A DNA stretch of 64,000 bases from Aquirufa aurantiipilula (GCF_019923745.1 NZ_JAANOG010000001.1:1-64000); one strand, 5' to 3'. Positions 35,560-44,332 are shown, numbered from the stretch's first letter. The notes: generated from the letters alone by a model not told the origin. Numbers and translations are program-made.

Positions 35560-36831
35560 ATGTCTCAACCGGCTACTATTAACCTCGAAGGGAAATCCTT
35601 TGATTTGCCTACTCTGGAGGGTACAGAGAACGAAAAGGCCATCGATATCGCAAAATTACGTGATTTGACTGGTTACATTACGTTTGATCCAGGCTTCAAA
35701 AATACTGGAGTTACAAAAAGTTCAATTACTTATTTGGATGGTGAAGATGGTATTTTACGTTACCGAGGTTACAGCATTGAAGAATTAGCAGATAAAGCTT
35801 CGTTTTTAGAAGTTGCTTATTTGCTTATTCATGAAGAATTACCCACTCAGGATCAGTTGGATGCATTTTCAGCAGATATCCAATCTTATACTCAAGTAAA
35901 TCAAGATTTACTTAAGATTTCAGATGGGTTTCCAGTAAGTTCTCACCCTATGTGCACGATTGCTGCCTTAGTAGGAGCTATGTCTGCTTTTTATTCTACA
36001 GATGAAGCGGGTGATGATGAGAAAAGTGTGTTGAGATTATTAGCTCAGTTGCCAGTTATGGCTACTTGGTCATACAAAAAGTCCATTGGTGAAGGAATTG
36101 TTCAGCCAGATACTACGGTAGATTATTGTTCTACTTTCTTGCAAATGATGTTTGCTAAACCAGGTGAAATATATACAGCTGATGCTGTTGTTTCCAAGGC
36201 ATTGAATAAATTATTGATTTTGCATGCTGATCATGAACAAAACTGTTCTACATCTACTGTACGATTGGTAGGTTCTTCTCATGCTAATTTATTTGCCTCT
36301 ATTTCGGCAGGTATCAATGCGCTTTGGGGGCCATTGCATGGTGGTGCTAACCAAGAGGTGATCGAGATGTTAGAAGCTATTAAAGCTGATGGAGGTGATA
36401 CGGATAAGTACATTGCCATGGCAAAAGATAAAAATTCTGGTTTCCGCTTGATGGGATTTGGCCACCGTGTCTACAAAAACTTTGATCCACGTGCTAAGAT
36501 TATCAAAAAGGCTGCTGATGATGTATTAAAAGCTTTGGGTGTCAATGATCCAGTGTTGGCTATTGCTGCACGTTTGGAAGCTGCTGCTTTGAGTGATGAG
36601 TATTTCGTGGCTAGAAAGCTATATCCGAATGTTGATTTTTACTCAGGAATTATTTACCGTGCATTAGGTATCCCAACCAATATGTTTACGGTGATGTTCG
36701 CTATTGGCCGCCTTCCAGGTTGGATTGCTCAATGGAAAGAAATGCGTACAAATAAGGAGCCAATCGGTCGTCCTAGACAAATTTATACTGGAGCTACAAG
36801 CCGTGCATTTGTTGAGATAGCTCAACGATAG
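35560..36831 (+). CDS. gltA: Citrate synthase
   Basis: The enzyme condenses oxaloacetate and acetyl-CoA at the entry of the citric acid cycle. The 423-residue protein matches the type II (hexameric, NADH-sensitive-type) bacterial family: GILRYRGYSIEELA, DHEQNCSTSTVRLVGSS, GPLHGGANQEVIEML, and the catalytic region MGFGHRVYKNFDPRAKI with the active-site His and Asp in VDFYSGIIYRALGIP. The 182-base leader upstream (35378-35559) has a hairpin GCTTGAA/TTCAAGC at about 35490 of unknown meaning. A strong terminator follows. Confidence 0.96.
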   Translation: MSQPATINLEGKSFDLPTLEGTENEKAIDIAKLRDLTGYITFDPGFKNTGVTKSSITYLDGEDGILRYRGYSIEELADKASFLEVAYLLIHEELPTQDQLDAFSADIQSYTQVNQDLLKISDGFPVSSHPMCTIAALVGAMSAFYSTDEAGDDEKSVLRLLAQLPVMATWSYKKSIGEGIVQPDTTVDYCSTFLQMMFAKPGEIYTADAVVSKALNKLLILHADHEQNCSTSTVRLVGSSHANLFASISAGINALWGPLHGGANQEVIEMLEAIKADGGDTDKYIAMAKDKNSGFRLMGFGHRVYKNFDPRAKIIKKAADDVLKALGVNDPVLAIAARLEAAALSDEYFVARKLYPNVDFYSGIIYRALGIPTNMFTVMFAIGRLPGWIAQWKEMRTNKEPIGRPRQIYTGATSRAFVEIAQR

Positions 36832-36863
36832 GCCTAATTTCCTAACGATTTTTAACAAGTATA

Positions 36864-36889
36864 AAGCCCTTCTCCTGAAGGGCTTTTTT
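36864..36889 (+). terminator. Terminator after gltA
   Basis: AAGCCCTTC pairs perfectly with GAAGGGCTT around a TCCT loop and is followed by four more T. It lies 33 bases behind the gltA stop codon. Confidence 0.9.
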
Positions 36890-36926
36890 GGTTTAATGAG
36901 GGAATAGGGCTAATTTGCAAGCTTAA

Positions 36927-37439
36927 ATGGAATGCATGACATTACTCTTCAAGCGATTTTTCCTTTTTGTACTCCTTTTTGTGGGAGTGTTTGTAGAAGG
37001 AATTTTAGCTCAAAATCAACAAGGAAAAGCTTCTTATTATCACAAGAATTTAAGTGGTAAAAAGACCTATAGCGGGGAACGCTATAATTCCTATTTATTT
37101 ACAGCAGCTCACCGAAAATACCCCATGGGCACTTGGTTAGAAATAACCAACATCCAATCTGGGATTAAATCTTATGTCCGCGTGAATGATCGTGGTCCGC
37201 ATCAAAAACGCTTATTGATTGATGTATCATTCAGTGCAGCAAAAGAATTAGGTATAGTAGGTGCTGGTATTGCCCCAGTTCACATTCGACCACTTGATGA
37301 CGCTGATTTACGTGATACACTTTTAAGCTTCTTGCAAAAAAGAGATAGCCTTATTTTAAAAGAGCATCCATATACGGTCTATGTCAAAAAGGCGAAGAAG
37401 AAGAAAAAATCCAAGAAAAAGAAAAAGAAGATGCGATAG
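36927..37439 (+). CDS. RlpA-like septal ring lytic transglycosylase, short form
   Basis: The 170-residue protein begins with a hydrophobic signal (MTLLFKRFFLFVLLFVGVF from an alternative ATG at 36936) ending near LAQ. A double-psi beta-barrel follows: GKASYYHKNLSGKKTYSGERY, TAAHRKYPMGTWLEI and VRVNDRGPHQKRLLIDVS, where the Asp of NDRGP is the family's catalytic residue. RlpA cleaves naked glycan strands at the septum. The C-terminal SPOR domain is missing; instead a very basic tail (KKAKKKKKSKKKKKKMR) ends the protein. Immediately downstream is the mobile non-coding region. Confidence 0.88.
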   Translation: MECMTLLFKRFFLFVLLFVGVFVEGILAQNQQGKASYYHKNLSGKKTYSGERYNSYLFTAAHRKYPMGTWLEITNIQSGIKSYVRVNDRGPHQKRLLIDVSFSAAKELGIVGAGIAPVHIRPLDDADLRDTLLSFLQKRDSLILKEHPYTVYVKKAKKKKKSKKKKKKMR

Positions 37440-37460
37440 GGATTAGTGATAAGGGTTTAG
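37440..37460. repeat. TTAG heptamer remnant at the element border
   Basis: GATTAGTGATAAGGGTTTAG is a short stretch of the TTAG family that starts at the RlpA stop codon and ends exactly where the IS3-type left end begins (37461). The decayed IS end at 6912 also abuts such a stretch. Confidence 0.5.
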
Positions 37461-37608
37461 TGTCTTGTTCTGATATAGGTTGACATTTTTTAGTACGACT
37501 CAGCTGGTCGTTATCGAACATTAATATTTTGGATTTTCTGATATGTAATTATTGAAGCTACACATGTTCTTTTGTATGGCACACTATTTTAATGCCATTA
37601 CTTAGGCA

Positions 37609-37633
37609 TTTCTTTTTTTTGAAAAAAAAGAAA
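37609..37633. repeat. A/T hairpin bordering the left structured unit
   Basis: TTTCTTTTTTTT (37609-37620) and AAAAAAAAGAAA (37622-37633) pair perfectly over 12 bp around a single G. An almost identical hairpin borders the right unit at 38044-38067. Confidence 0.8.
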
Positions 37634-37654
37634 CAAAAAAAACAGATGTTGTAC

Positions 37655-37809
37655 GGTTAATCCAAAGACGAATTCCGCTTCGCGGAACCGATGTTCACTC
37701 CGCATACGGCTTTAATCTTTGACTCTAGCGCACATTGCCTATGCGCAGGGTCAAACATCCGCCTTTCGCTTCGCTCATGCTACGTTCCCATCTTTCGTTG
37801 GGATTAACC
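37655..37809 (+). repeat. Structured unit, left copy
   Basis: This 155-base unit is bounded by GGTTAATCC (37655-37663) and GGATTAACC (37801-37809), which pair perfectly. Inside are a hairpin TTCCGC-TTC-GCGGAA (37673-37687) and a stem TTTGAC/GTCAAA (37718-37723 with 37750-37755) that encloses GCGCA/TGCGC (37728-37732 with 37742-37746). The right copy keeps the terminal and first-hairpin stems with different bases. Broken translations of both copies share QRRI.LR, so an origin in coding sequence is not excluded. Confidence 0.65.
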
Positions 37810-37879
37810 TCATTAGTTGGTAGTTATTTAGAGTTTAGTTTCAGAATGAAATTTGTGATTTTTTGATATAAAATACCGT

Positions 37880-38022
37880 CGGTCAGCACGAGCGAAAGAT
37901 GATGAACGCAGCGGTAGACGAGGTTTTGACCTTAGCAAAGGCGATGTGTGTTGGTGTCAAAAATATAGGCGATAGCGTAGTGAATCACGGTTTCGCGAAG
38001 CGAAATTCGCCTTTGCTGGCCG
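37880..38022 (-). repeat. Structured unit, right copy (inverted)
   Basis: The inverted homologue of 37655-37809 is bounded by CGGTCAGCA (37880-37888) and TGCTGGCCG (38014-38022), which pair with one G-T. It contains the hairpin TTTCGC-GAA-GCGAAA (37991-38005) and a 7-bp stem TTTTGAC/GTCAAAA (37924-37930 with 37956-37962). The terminal stem and the first hairpin differ in sequence from the left copy, yet the hairpin stays fully paired and the terminal stem nearly so. The two units are separated by about 70 bases without recognisable content. Confidence 0.65.
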
Positions 38023-38043
38023 ACAAGAAAAGATGTTTTTTTG

Positions 38044-38067
38044 TTTCTTTTTTTGAAAAAAAAGAAA
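38044..38067. repeat. A/T hairpin bordering the right structured unit
   Basis: TTTCTTTTTTT (38044-38054) and AAAAAAAAGAAA (38056-38067) pair around a G at 38055. It mirrors the hairpin at 37609-37633, so the whole block 37609-38067 is one large imperfect palindrome. Confidence 0.75.
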
Positions 38068-38268
38068 TACTGTAAAACTGGAAATAAAGTGATGTTATTT
38101 ATGGTCTGATTCAAAAGTACAATAATCACACCATTTACCATGGCCTTTAATTTTTATAAAATGAAAGACTTTTTTTTTGGGGGGGGGAACTGCTAAATTT
38201 TTATTTACCATGAATAATTATTGAACCCAAAGTCAACCTATTTCAGGAAAAGACATTCTACATTCCCT

Positions 38269-39516
38269 CTAATCACTCAAAAGAACAATCTCAATCCTTC
38301 GATTCAACTTCCTAGCTTCTGCTTGAATGGGAGCTACTTTGGGTTTGAGAAAACTCAGTCCTTTGGTTTGAATGCGTGAAGCTTCAATTCCTTGATTGAC
38401 TAAGTATTGTTTGATAGCATTAGCCCTTTTCTCTGAAAGAATTTGATTTGCTTTAGCCTGACCCACTTCATCAGTATGGCCTCTGATTTCTATTTTTTGT
38501 TGTGAATTTTCATTCAAAAATTTCACAAGCTTTCCTAAACTAGATGGTATCGGATATGGAATAGACCATTGATTTGAAGCAAATTGTATATCATCAAAGC
38601 TGACATCTTGAAATTTGATTTTAGGAACTTTAGTAATTACAGCTTCTACCTGAATTGGTGCCACTTTTTTTGCCAACCATATTGAATTGGGAATGTTGAT
38701 CCGATGAAGCTCTTCTTCAGTAGCCTGTCCAGCCTTATTTCTAGAAATAAAATATTCATTTTCTTGTATACCTAGACAAATCCCTGCTTCATTTCCCGAA
38801 GAATTTAATTCGAGTATATTCATAGGAATTGTCCATTGTCCATTTTCTAGTTGACTTTGGTAAAAATCCAAACCTCCCAATCCGCCTTTTCTATCACTGG
38901 AAAAAAGTAAAACCTCTCTTTTTTCCAAATAATAGGGTCCTTGTTCATCCGCTGAACTATTGATTTGAGGACCTAGATTAATGGCCATTTTCCACCTTCC
39001 TTGGGCATCTTTTTCACTCATCCAAAGATCACGTTTGCCTTGTCCTCCCGGTCTGTCCGAAGAAAAATAAAGTTGTTTGCCATCTTGGCTCAAGTAGGGT
39101 TGTCCCTCCCAATCATGAGAATTAATCAGTATTCCTAGATTTCGAGGTTTGGTCCAACTGTTATTAAGCCAATAACTTTCATACAAATCACAACCACCAA
39201 AGCTATTTCGGTATTCACAACCAGAAAAAATCAAGGTATTTCCATCTTGGGATATAGTGCTTGTACCCTCATTGGTATCTTGGTTGATGCTCGTGAGTGC
39301 TTGAGGATTAATGAATTTGGCTCCATCCCAAGTGGCTACTTGTAATTCTTCATCAGCCCGGTCAGCTCGAGTCGTAAAATAGATTTCTTTCCTGGCATTT
39401 GAATAGTGCGGAAAATACTGTGCTTTTTGAAGATTAAGCTCGGTGATGGGTGTTGATTTTAGGCTATCAACGGATAATCCCCATAAACTGAAAGAAAATA
39501 TCCAAGCCGCAAGCAT
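38269..39516 (-). CDS. PD40 beta-propeller/OmpA-family protein
   Basis: The 415-residue protein has a signal-like N-terminus (LAAWIFSFSLWGLS) and several WD40-like PD40 repeats at about 30-270 (LIFSGCEYRNSFGGCDLYES, QLYFSSDRPGGQGKRDLW, LLFSSDRKGGLGGLDFYQ). Its C-terminal OmpA-like domain at about 300-415 carries the peptidoglycan-binding signature IEIRGHTDEVGQAKANQILS and SEKRANAIKQYL. It is thus an outer-membrane-associated, wall-anchored protein of a kind common in Bacteroidota, sometimes linked to the type IX secretion system (PorE-like). It starts three bases after queE on the same strand. Confidence 0.88.
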   Translation of the reverse strand: MLAAWIFSFSLWGLSVDSLKSTPITELNLQKAQYFPHYSNARKEIYFTTRADRADEELQVATWDGAKFINPQALTSINQDTNEGTSTISQDGNTLIFSGCEYRNSFGGCDLYESYWLNNSWTKPRNLGILINSHDWEGQPYLSQDGKQLYFSSDRPGGQGKRDLWMSEKDAQGRWKMAINLGPQINSSADEQGPYYLEKREVLLFSSDRKGGLGGLDFYQSQLENGQWTIPMNILELNSSGNEAGICLGIQENEYFISRNKAGQATEEELHRINIPNSIWLAKKVAPIQVEAVITKVPKIKFQDVSFDDIQFASNQWSIPYPIPSSLGKLVKFLNENSQQKIEIRGHTDEVGQAKANQILSEKRANAIKQYLVNQGIEASRIQTKGLSFLKPKVAPIQAEARKLNRRIEIVLLSD

Positions 39517-39519
39517 GTG

Positions 39520-40167
39520 TTAGGGGATTTGTAAGAACTTATGTGTCTGAACAGAAATCTGCCAACGAGGGTTTTCTTTGACAAATTGAACGATCAAAGG
39601 ATTCATGTCAGCTTGTTTCGACCATTCTGGCTGCATCAACCAAAGGCTTTCAGCTGGTAATTTAGTCGTCCATGTTTCTGACCATACTATATCGGATGGA
39701 TGAAAAATGACTACTTTCAATTCATTCACAAGTGGGAAAATGGCTGGATTCGGTTCTTTGAATTTCTTTGGAGAAAAACATACCCAATCCCAAATTCCTG
39801 TAATTTGTTTACCCACTCCTGAAGTCTCAATATGGGTTCTAAAACCTGCTTCTTGTAATGCTTCAGTCAAAGGATTTAGATCATGCATCAATGGCTCTCC
39901 TCCAGTGATCACAACAATGCGACCCGGATGAGCGGAAGCTTCTTTGACTAATTCGGCTACTGTTTTGATGGGATGGGTATCCACTGGCCATGATTCTTTT
40001 ACATCACACCAATGACATCCTACATCGCAGCCCCCCAAACGAATGAAATAGGCCGCATGTCCTTGAAATTTCCCTTCACCTTGTATCGTGTAAAAAGATT
40101 CCATCACTGGATACTCAAAAGCATCTCTTTTTACAACTGATTTTATATCTTTGGTGTTTGATTGCAT
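39520..40167 (-). CDS. queE: 7-carboxy-7-deazaguanine synthase
   Basis: This 215-residue radical SAM enzyme makes 7-carboxy-7-deazaguanine in the queuosine pathway. The cluster ligands are Cys47, Cys51 and Cys54 in GGCDVGCHWCDVKESW, a CxxxCxxC motif. FYTIQGEGKFQGHAAYFIRL upstream and VVITGGEPLMHDL downstream are typical of QueE. No other queuosine genes are in the window. It leads the run with the PD40/OmpA gene. The upstream 100 bases are divergent with a small lipoprotein gene. Confidence 0.93.
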   Translation of the reverse strand: MQSNTKDIKSVVKRDAFEYPVMESFYTIQGEGKFQGHAAYFIRLGGCDVGCHWCDVKESWPVDTHPIKTVAELVKEASAHPGRIVVITGGEPLMHDLNPLTEALQEAGFRTHIETSGVGKQITGIWDWVCFSPKKFKEPNPAIFPLVNELKVVIFHPSDIVWSETWTTKLPAESLWLMQPEWSKQADMNPLIVQFVKENPRWQISVQTHKFLQIP

Positions 40168-40267
40168 GCAAGGCTAAAATTCTGAGTAAAATTAAGCTTT
40201 GATTTGTAATTTAACTAATAAGAAATCGTTCTATTGAATAGGATCGATTTTTTATTTTTCTCTTAAA

Positions 40268-40573
40268 ATGATCAAGAATCAAACATTCCGTTTTTTTTGG
40301 ATGTTTTTTATCGGAACCTTCTTAATCGTTGGGATGAGTTCTTGTTGGTCAGCACGCTGTCCTAGAGAGACATGTCGCGTACGGGTTGAACACCGTCATG
40401 GAGAGAGTTATTATCGGCCTAGAGAAGCATTTTCTTGGATGTGGACTCCACGCTACAAGCATGTGAGAACTTCCAACTACGCGACCATAGGACCTAATAA
40501 GCCTACAAAGAAAAGAGCTTGGTATCAATTTTATAAACCAGCTGATCGTGTTAGTTCCAAGAAACCCCGTTAA
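40268..40573 (+). CDS. Small basic putative lipoprotein
   Basis: The 101-residue protein has a signal sequence ending in the lipobox-like VGMSSC (Cys near residue 28), so it is probably lipid-anchored. The mature part is very basic and rich in Arg, Tyr and Trp (CRVRVEHRHGESYYRPREAFSWMW is interrupted by an acidic residue pair), with two more Cys near the start. No family is recognised. It precedes nadE by only five bases and begins the long plus-strand run that extends to 49684. Confidence 0.6.
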   Translation: MIKNQTFRFFWMFFIGTFLIVGMSSCWSARCPRETCRVRVEHRHGESYYRPREAFSWMWTPRYKHVRTSNYATIGPNKPTKKRAWYQFYKPADRVSSKKPR

Positions 40574-40578
40574 TTACT

Positions 40579-42510
40579 ATGCCTAATATTGCACTAGCAG
40601 CCGGGGTTCTTAACCAAATTCCCTTAGATTGGAAGGGAAATCAAGCCCGAATCATTTCAATTATTCAAGAAGCTCAACAAAACCAGGTTGCTATACTTTG
40701 TTTGCCTGAGCTTTGTCTGACAGGATATGGCTGTGAAGATCAGTTTTTAGCTGCCTATACATCCGAGAAAGCCTGGGAGTCTTTGATTAAATTGTTGCCA
40801 TATACTCAGCATATCTTAGTTTGGGTAGGATTACCGGTATTTTTTGAGGGTAAATTGTATAATGTAGCTGCTTGTTTGGCCAATGGAAAATTGATTGCCC
40901 TGATTCCCAAGCAACATTTAGCCAATGACGGAGTCCATTATGAAACCCGTTGGTTTAATCCTTGGCCTGCGCATCAAAGAAGTGTTTTGTCTACGAGTTT
41001 GGGTGAAATCCCAATGGGTGATTACCGCATTCTGGCGGATGGAATTAGTATTGGTATTGAAATATGTCAAGATGCATGGGAGGGAGAAAATAGACCAGCT
41101 CATTCATTAGCTCAGCGAGGGGTATCAGTGATATGTAGTCCAACAGCCTCTCATTTTGCATTTGCTAAGTCAAAAACGCGTCAACGATTAGCAATAAAAG
41201 GATCCCAAATCATACAAGGAAGCTATGTATTTGCCAATGTATTAGGAAATGAATCAGGAAGAACCATTTTTGATGGGGATGCCTACGTAGTTCATCAAGG
41301 TCAAATAAGAGCACAAAGCCAGCGATTTAGTTTTAAAGATAGTCAATTGATTGTGGCTTCCGTGGAAATTAATTGCCAAACACAAGTAGCTGATGACCTG
41401 ATAGTAGCCAATGTACAATGGCCTTTATCCAATCAAACATATCCGCACTTTGAGGCAGCTCCGTGGGAAGGTACAGTAAACATCAAGGAAGAAGAATTTG
41501 CCAGGGCAGTTAGTTTAGGTCTTTGGGATTATGTAAGAAAATCATATTCTTATGGTTGGGTGATATCGCTATCCGGTGGAGCAGATTCATCAGCCATAGC
41601 TACATTATGTTATTTGGCAATTCGTTTGGCTTACAAAGAGCTAGGCTGGGAGGGGATTCAATCTAAGATGGCCTATATTCCTTGGATTATGGATGTTTCT
41701 ACAGAAAAGGATTTTATTGCTCGTATGTTAACTACGGCATATCAAGGAACAGAAAATTCATCAGATCAAACCCGTACTTCAGCTAAAGCATTGGCAGAAT
41801 GTATTGGTACAACCCATTATGATTGGAATATTGATGTTTTGGTTAAAGAGTATCGTGAAATCATTGAAAAGGCCATAGGCAGATCATTAACCTGGGAACA
41901 GGACGATATTACCTTGCAAAATGTTCAAGCTAGATTACGTAGTCCTAGTGTTTGGATGTTGGCCAATATCAACAATGCTTTATTATTAGCTACTTCCAAC
42001 CGCTCGGAAGCATCCGTAGGTTACGCCACCATGGACGGAGATACTTCAGGTTCTATATCACCCATAGCAGGAATAGATAAGACTTTCATTCGTCAATGGC
42101 TTATTTGGATGGAAAAAATAGGGTTGGATGGGAAATTAAGTATGCCAGGTTTATCACATGTCAATTCTTTAGAACCAAGTGCCGAATTAAGACCATTAAC
42201 TTCCAAACAAGTGGATGAAGAAGATTTAATGCCTTATCCAATTTTGAATGCCATTGAACGCTGGGCTTTTTACGATAAACTTTCGCCAGAAAATTGTTTA
42301 AAAAACTTGATTCAGGAATATGGCGCAAACTTTTCAGAAGATCAACTAACTGCATTTTGTTCTCGTTTCTTCCGATTGTGGGCTAGAAACCAATGGAAAA
42401 GAGAGCGTTATGCACCGGGTTTCCATGTGGATGAGTATAGTTTGGATCCTAAATCATGGTTGCGATTCCCCATTTTATCCGCTGGATTAGAAAAAGATAT
42501 TAAACCTTAA
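40579..42510 (+). CDS. nadE: Glutamine-dependent NAD+ synthetase
   Basis: The enzyme amidates nicotinic acid adenine dinucleotide to NAD+. The 643-residue protein combines a nitrilase-type glutaminase (about 1-270; catalytic Glu in CLPELCLTGYGCED, Lys in LIPKQHL, Cys in IGIEICQDAWEG) and an ATP-pyrophosphatase synthetase domain with SLSGGADSSAIATL near 331. The two-domain form uses glutamine directly. It belongs to a tight run with coaX (3-base gap) and aguA, so several cofactor and amine genes are co-transcribed. Confidence 0.95.
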   Translation: MPNIALAAGVLNQIPLDWKGNQARIISIIQEAQQNQVAILCLPELCLTGYGCEDQFLAAYTSEKAWESLIKLLPYTQHILVWVGLPVFFEGKLYNVAACLANGKLIALIPKQHLANDGVHYETRWFNPWPAHQRSVLSTSLGEIPMGDYRILADGISIGIEICQDAWEGENRPAHSLAQRGVSVICSPTASHFAFAKSKTRQRLAIKGSQIIQGSYVFANVLGNESGRTIFDGDAYVVHQGQIRAQSQRFSFKDSQLIVASVEINCQTQVADDLIVANVQWPLSNQTYPHFEAAPWEGTVNIKEEEFARAVSLGLWDYVRKSYSYGWVISLSGGADSSAIATLCYLAIRLAYKELGWEGIQSKMAYIPWIMDVSTEKDFIARMLTTAYQGTENSSDQTRTSAKALAECIGTTHYDWNIDVLVKEYREIIEKAIGRSLTWEQDDITLQNVQARLRSPSVWMLANINNALLLATSNRSEASVGYATMDGDTSGSISPIAGIDKTFIRQWLIWMEKIGLDGKLSMPGLSHVNSLEPSAELRPLTSKQVDEEDLMPYPILNAIERWAFYDKLSPENCLKNLIQEYGANFSEDQLTAFCSRFFRLWARNQWKRERYAPGFHVDEYSLDPKSWLRFPILSAGLEKDIKP

Positions 42511-42513
42511 CAC

Positions 42514-43281
42514 ATGCTCTTAGTAGTCGATATTGGAAATACAGACATAGTCTTTGGATTTTATACCGAAGGTGAATGGAAATTGATATTAAGAACACCT
42601 ACGCATCAACCATGGACAACTTTGCGCATGGAGAATTGGATTCGTCAGGAGTGGTTAGAGAATAATATTGGTTCCTTGAAACCACAAAAATTAATTATTT
42701 CTTCCGTAGTTCCTTCTGTTTCTTATCACGTTCAAAAAGGACTAGAAAATTGGTTAGCAGTCTCGGCTGATATCATGTCGCCAAAATTGTATAAGAAATT
42801 CCCCATCGACATTATTTCTCCTGATGAAATTGGTTCTGATTTAGTTGCCAATGCCGTATATGCTCATCATGCTTACCAAGCTGATGTATTGATTGTAGAT
42901 TTTGGAACTGCTCTAACCTTTACTTTAGTGAATGCACAAGGTAAGATGGAAGGGGTTTCTATTGCCCCTGGGCTAAAAACCGCCGTAAAGTCTTTGTTTT
43001 CTCAAACCGCTCAATTACCTGAAGTGCCCCTAGAAATGCCCCATTCTGCCTTGGGATTTGATACGGTAAGTGCCATTCAATCAGGTATATTGTGGGGATA
43101 TGTAGGTATGGTGAAGGAAATGATTTATCGAGTCAAAAATGAGAAAGGGCAGCATGTTAAGGTATTAGCCACTGGTGGATTATCTTCAATTTTAACTCCA
43201 TTGGAATCCTATTTTGACGAGGTGAATAAATTAATCACCTTGGATGGATTACGTTTGATTTCTGAAAATTACTTAGATTAA
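42514..43281 (+). CDS. coaX: Type III pantothenate kinase
   Basis: The 255-residue ASKHA-fold enzyme phosphorylates pantothenate in the first step of CoA synthesis. Motifs are VVDIGNTDIVFGFY at the N-terminus (phosphate-binding), the mid region DEIGSDLVANAVYAH with the substrate-binding Asp, VDFGTALTFTLV and GLKTAVKSLF. The length is normal for CoaX. It lies three bases behind nadE and one base before aguA. Confidence 0.94.
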   Translation: MLLVVDIGNTDIVFGFYTEGEWKLILRTPTHQPWTTLRMENWIRQEWLENNIGSLKPQKLIISSVVPSVSYHVQKGLENWLAVSADIMSPKLYKKFPIDIISPDEIGSDLVANAVYAHHAYQADVLIVDFGTALTFTLVNAQGKMEGVSIAPGLKTAVKSLFSQTAQLPEVPLEMPHSALGFDTVSAIQSGILWGYVGMVKEMIYRVKNEKGQHVKVLATGGLSSILTPLESYFDEVNKLITLDGLRLISENYLD

Positions 43282-43282
43282 T

Positions 43283-44332
43283 ATGCTATCTACCCCCAAA
43301 GAAAGAGGCTTTTTTTTTCCTGCGGAATGGCATCCACATGAAGCTACTTGGATTACTTTTCCTCATAATGACCATTCTTGGCAAGGAGAAAAGTTATCTT
43401 ATATGTATCCTGAATACTTTGCTCTGATCAAAGCTATTTCACAAGGTGAAAAGGTGAAAATTAATGTCAATCATGAAGAGCTTAAGAATTTTATTTTAGG
43501 TGAATTGCCAAAATACAACATTGATCCTCAGCAGATTGAATTGTTTGTTCGCGAAACCAATGATGCTTGGTGCCGCGACCATGGTCCTGCATTCTTAATA
43601 AAAAATGATAATTCAGAACGATTAATAGTCGACTGGGGATATAATGCTTGGGGAGGGAAATATCCTCCATTTGATGCAGATGATCGGATTCCTAAAGCTA
43701 TAGCCAAGGATTTAGGGTTGGAATTCCTAAGTCCAGGTATCATCATGGAAGGTGGCTCTGTTGAATTTAACGGGAAGGGTACTGTTCTGACGAGTAGATC
43801 TTGTCTTTTAAATCCCAATCGTAATCCTCATTTAAGTCAAGATCAAATTGAAAATTACTTGAAAGCTTATTACGGAGTTGATCAAGTATTATGGGTAAGT
43901 GATGGAATCGTAGGAGATGATACCGATGGGCATATTGATGATACAGTTCGCTTTGTGAATGAAAATACCGTTATCACCATGGTTGAGCCCAATGTAGAGG
44001 ATGATAACCATGGGGTTTTGGCTCAAAATTTGAAGGAATTAAAAGAAATGAAGCTTCTAGACGGTAGCCCATTAAACATCATTGAAATACCTATGCCAGA
44101 AGCGGTAGTGATTGATGAATTTAGGGCCCCAGGATCCTATGCCAATTTTTACATCTGCAATGCGGCGATTCTTGTTCCCATTTTTGATTGTCCACAAGAT
44201 GCTCAAGCATTGGATATTTTATCTCAATTATTTACTGATAGACCGGTCATTGGTCTTTCTGCTCGTGAGATTATTTGGGGACAAGGAAGTTTCCATTGTT
44301 TGACCCAACAAGAGCCTAAGGCAGCTTTATGA
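43283..44332 (+). CDS. aguA: Agmatine deiminase
   Basis: This 349-residue guanidine-modifying enzyme converts agmatine to N-carbamoylputrescine. Family landmarks are FPAEWHPHEATWITFPHND, TNDAWCRDHGPAFL near 90, DDTDGHIDDTVRF with the catalytic His and Asp near 217, and the C-terminal nucleophile Cys in GQGSFHCLTQQEP. Its product is the substrate of AguB, encoded at 15596-16462. It overlaps the next gene by four bases (ATGA) and follows coaX by one base. Confidence 0.94.
   Translation: MLSTPKERGFFFPAEWHPHEATWITFPHNDHSWQGEKLSYMYPEYFALIKAISQGEKVKINVNHEELKNFILGELPKYNIDPQQIELFVRETNDAWCRDHGPAFLIKNDNSERLIVDWGYNAWGGKYPPFDADDRIPKAIAKDLGLEFLSPGIIMEGGSVEFNGKGTVLTSRSCLLNPNRNPHLSQDQIENYLKAYYGVDQVLWVSDGIVGDDTDGHIDDTVRFVNENTVITMVEPNVEDDNHGVLAQNLKELKEMKLLDGSPLNIIEIPMPEAVVIDEFRAPGSYANFYICNAAILVPIFDCPQDAQALDILSQLFTDRPVIGLSAREIIWGQGSFHCLTQQEPKAAL

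Larger units (their letters stand above)
37461..38255. mobile_element. 795-bp transposase-less element with IS3-type ends
   Basis: The left end at 37461-37484 and the right end at 38232-38255 are inverted copies of the IS3-type terminal repeat seen at 220-243 (23 and 22 of 24 bases equal). Just inside the right end the bases CTGCTAA and ATAATTATTGAACCC parallel the transposase 3' end and trailer of the intact element. No transposase frame remains, and no clear target duplication flanks it. Inside lie two inverted hairpin-rich units with A/T-rich hairpins outside them. It is either an internally deleted IS that received the units or a non-autonomous element mobilised by the IS. Confidence 0.65.

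Noticed and set aside
35560..36831. 2-methylcitrate synthase instead of citrate synthase
   Set aside because: The length, N-terminal extension and motif set fit housekeeping GltA, and no prpB or prpD genes are adjacent.
37932..38141. 69-codon minus-strand frame reading QRRISLRETVIHYAIAY
   Set aside because: It runs through the right structured unit and the A/T hairpin. The homologous left unit has two stops in this frame, so it is more likely a by-product of the repeat, although a decayed coding origin remains possible.
38170..38187. Nine T followed by nine G, possible phase-variation tract
   Set aside because: No reading frame or promoter that could be switched lies over it. It is inside the decayed right end of the IS-like element and could also be a sequencing error.
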